Assembly (NCBI GenBank): GCA_044866075.1
Contig: JBIOTQ010000038.1
Coordinates: 1 to 6,294, forward strand
From: JBASRP01 sp044866075
Lineage (GTDB): Bacteria; Actinomycetota; AC-67
Direction of reading: 5' to 3'
Length of the DNA: 6,294 nt
The notes under the pieces were generated by a model, which saw only the letters and a program-made list of their open reading frames with translations, was not told the origin of the DNA and did not search any database. Position 1 is the first letter of the stretch. Every line of letters starts with the position of its first letter. Below are positions 5,617 to 6,294 of the stretch, in pieces. The position numbers and the translations under genes were made by a program.

Positions 5617-6294
5617 CTATCCGGGCTCCGCGCGGCCCAATCGACCGAGGAGATCGGATGCGACGCCGGCAATGGGCCGCGCGCCGATCTGTTGCGCGAT
5701 GCCGCGGGCGCGGCGGAGGAAGCCGCGTGCCTCGCGCCTCAGATCGTCGCGTCCTGGTGCTCGTTCAGCCGCGTCGAGCAACGCGGCCCCGAGGAAGAGA
5801 TACGACTTCGCCTCGTGCCGCGCGGCGCGAGCCCGCGTGGAAAGGGCGACGGCCGCGCGCGCGTGACGGGCGGCGGCGGCCGGCCGGCCCGCGAGCAGCT
5901 CGCGCTCGCAGCGAACCCATCGGAGCCGCACGCGGACGCGCCAATCGATGCCGGAGGACGGCACGCGCCGCAGCGCGGCGTCGACGCCGGCCGGCCGGCC
6001 GAGCCCGACGGAGTCGGCGGCCAGCCCGATCAGCAGGTGCGCCCGATCGTTGGTGCTCCGTGCGCGGCGCAGCGCCCCGTCCTCAACGACGCGCGCTTCT
6101 GCGTGCCGCCCCCGCTGACGCAGGACGGATCCGAGGGTCGTCGCGGCCCGGGCTTGGATCCGTGCGGACGCGCCCGGCAACCGGAGGATCGCGCGCGCCC
6201 GGCGCTCAGCGAGTTGAAATTCGCCGCGCGCGGCGGCCAGGTACGCGCGCAACCAGATCGCGTCGAGATCGTAAGCGTCCGTTGTCTCGAGTAC
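5617..6294 (-). CDS. TPR-like helical-repeat protein, C-terminal part (5' end outside window)
   Basis: The frame is open from the right edge to a TAG at 5619-5617, giving 225 visible residues. A TTG at 6252 could be taken as a start, but the 14 codons before it are open and read as continuous helix (DAYDLDAIWLRAYLA), so the gene very likely begins beyond the window. The protein is Ala/Arg/Leu-rich with helix-turn-helix units resembling tetratricopeptide repeats: about 9-39 with a GEF turn at 24-26, 46-79 with RGRHAEA at 62-68, 118-151 with AGRPAAAARHARAAV at 135-149, and 158-203. No enzyme, DNA-binding or membrane motif is visible in this part. Such helical arrays often form the C-terminal half of larger regulators or scaffold proteins, but the missing N-terminus would decide that. 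It ends 13 bases before the mutase ATG. I do not recognise a specific family. Confidence 0.7.
   Translation of the reverse strand, partial: VLETTDAYDLDAIWLRAYLAAARGEFQLAERRARAILRLPGASARIQARAATTLGSVLRQRGRHAEARVVEDGALRRARSTNDRAHLLIGLAADSVGLGRPAGVDAALRRVPSSGIDWRVRVRLRWVRCERELLAGRPAAAARHARAAVALSTRARAARHEAKSYLFLGAALLDAAERAPGRDDLRREARGFLRRARGIAQQIGARPIAGVASDLLGRLGRAEPG

Noticed and set aside
5604..5672. Upstream start for the mutase at 5672
   Set aside because: It would add 23 residues absent from the family and overlap the preceding gene by 56 bases; the ATG at 5603-5601 begins exactly where the family's N-terminus does.
5988..6003. Short GGCC-rich repeat (ccggccggccggcc)
   Set aside because: It lies inside the coding sequence of the helical-repeat protein and is explained by GC-rich Ala/Gly/Arg/Pro codons.

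Overview
The window is a GC-rich chromosomal segment (about two thirds GC or more by eye, with strongly GC-biased third codon positions). All seven supported genes lie on the minus strand, head to tail, with gaps of about 12 to 43 bases. No RNA gene, mobile element, CRISPR array or phage gene is visible, and no gene-free stretch exceeds 300 bases. The gene set and order point to a high-GC Gram-positive of the phylum Actinomycetota, probably a deep or uncultured lineage. In mycobacteria and streptomycetes a phosphomannomutase gene, a SIS-family sugar isomerase gene and, a little further on, an adenosylhomocysteinase gene sit in the same order. This assignment is inference from gene content; no 16S rRNA or other marker is present.

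In transcription order (right to left) the layout is: (i) 5617-6294, the end of a helical-repeat (TPR-like) protein whose start lies outside the window; (ii) 4251-5603, a phosphomannomutase/phosphoglucomutase; (iii) 4047-4220, a 57-residue Trm112-family zinc-ribbon protein; (iv) 2939-4003, a bifunctional phosphoglucose/phosphomannose isomerase with a GTG start; (v) 1645-2895, an adenosylhomocysteinase of the short archaeal/Thermotoga type; (vi) 1093-1632, an unrecognised membrane protein with about four membrane segments; (vii) 1-1053, methylthioribose-1-phosphate isomerase (MtnA), whose last few codons lie beyond the left edge.

The genes form two metabolic blocks that may share one transcript. 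The sugar block interconverts fructose-6-P, glucose-6-P and mannose-6-P (isomerase), then mannose-6-P and mannose-1-P (mutase), which feeds GDP-mannose and glycan synthesis. The SAM-recycling block removes S-adenosylhomocysteine, the product and inhibitor of methyltransferases, and carries out one step of methionine salvage from methylthioadenosine. The Trm112 homologue, a family known in eukaryotes and archaea to hold and activate methyltransferases, is a possible but unproven link between them.

Most of the window is core metabolism. The points worth a second look are the archaeal-type SAH hydrolase in an actinobacterial setting, the four-cysteine Trm112 protein, the unknown membrane protein between ahcY and mtnA, and the missing stand-alone manA.
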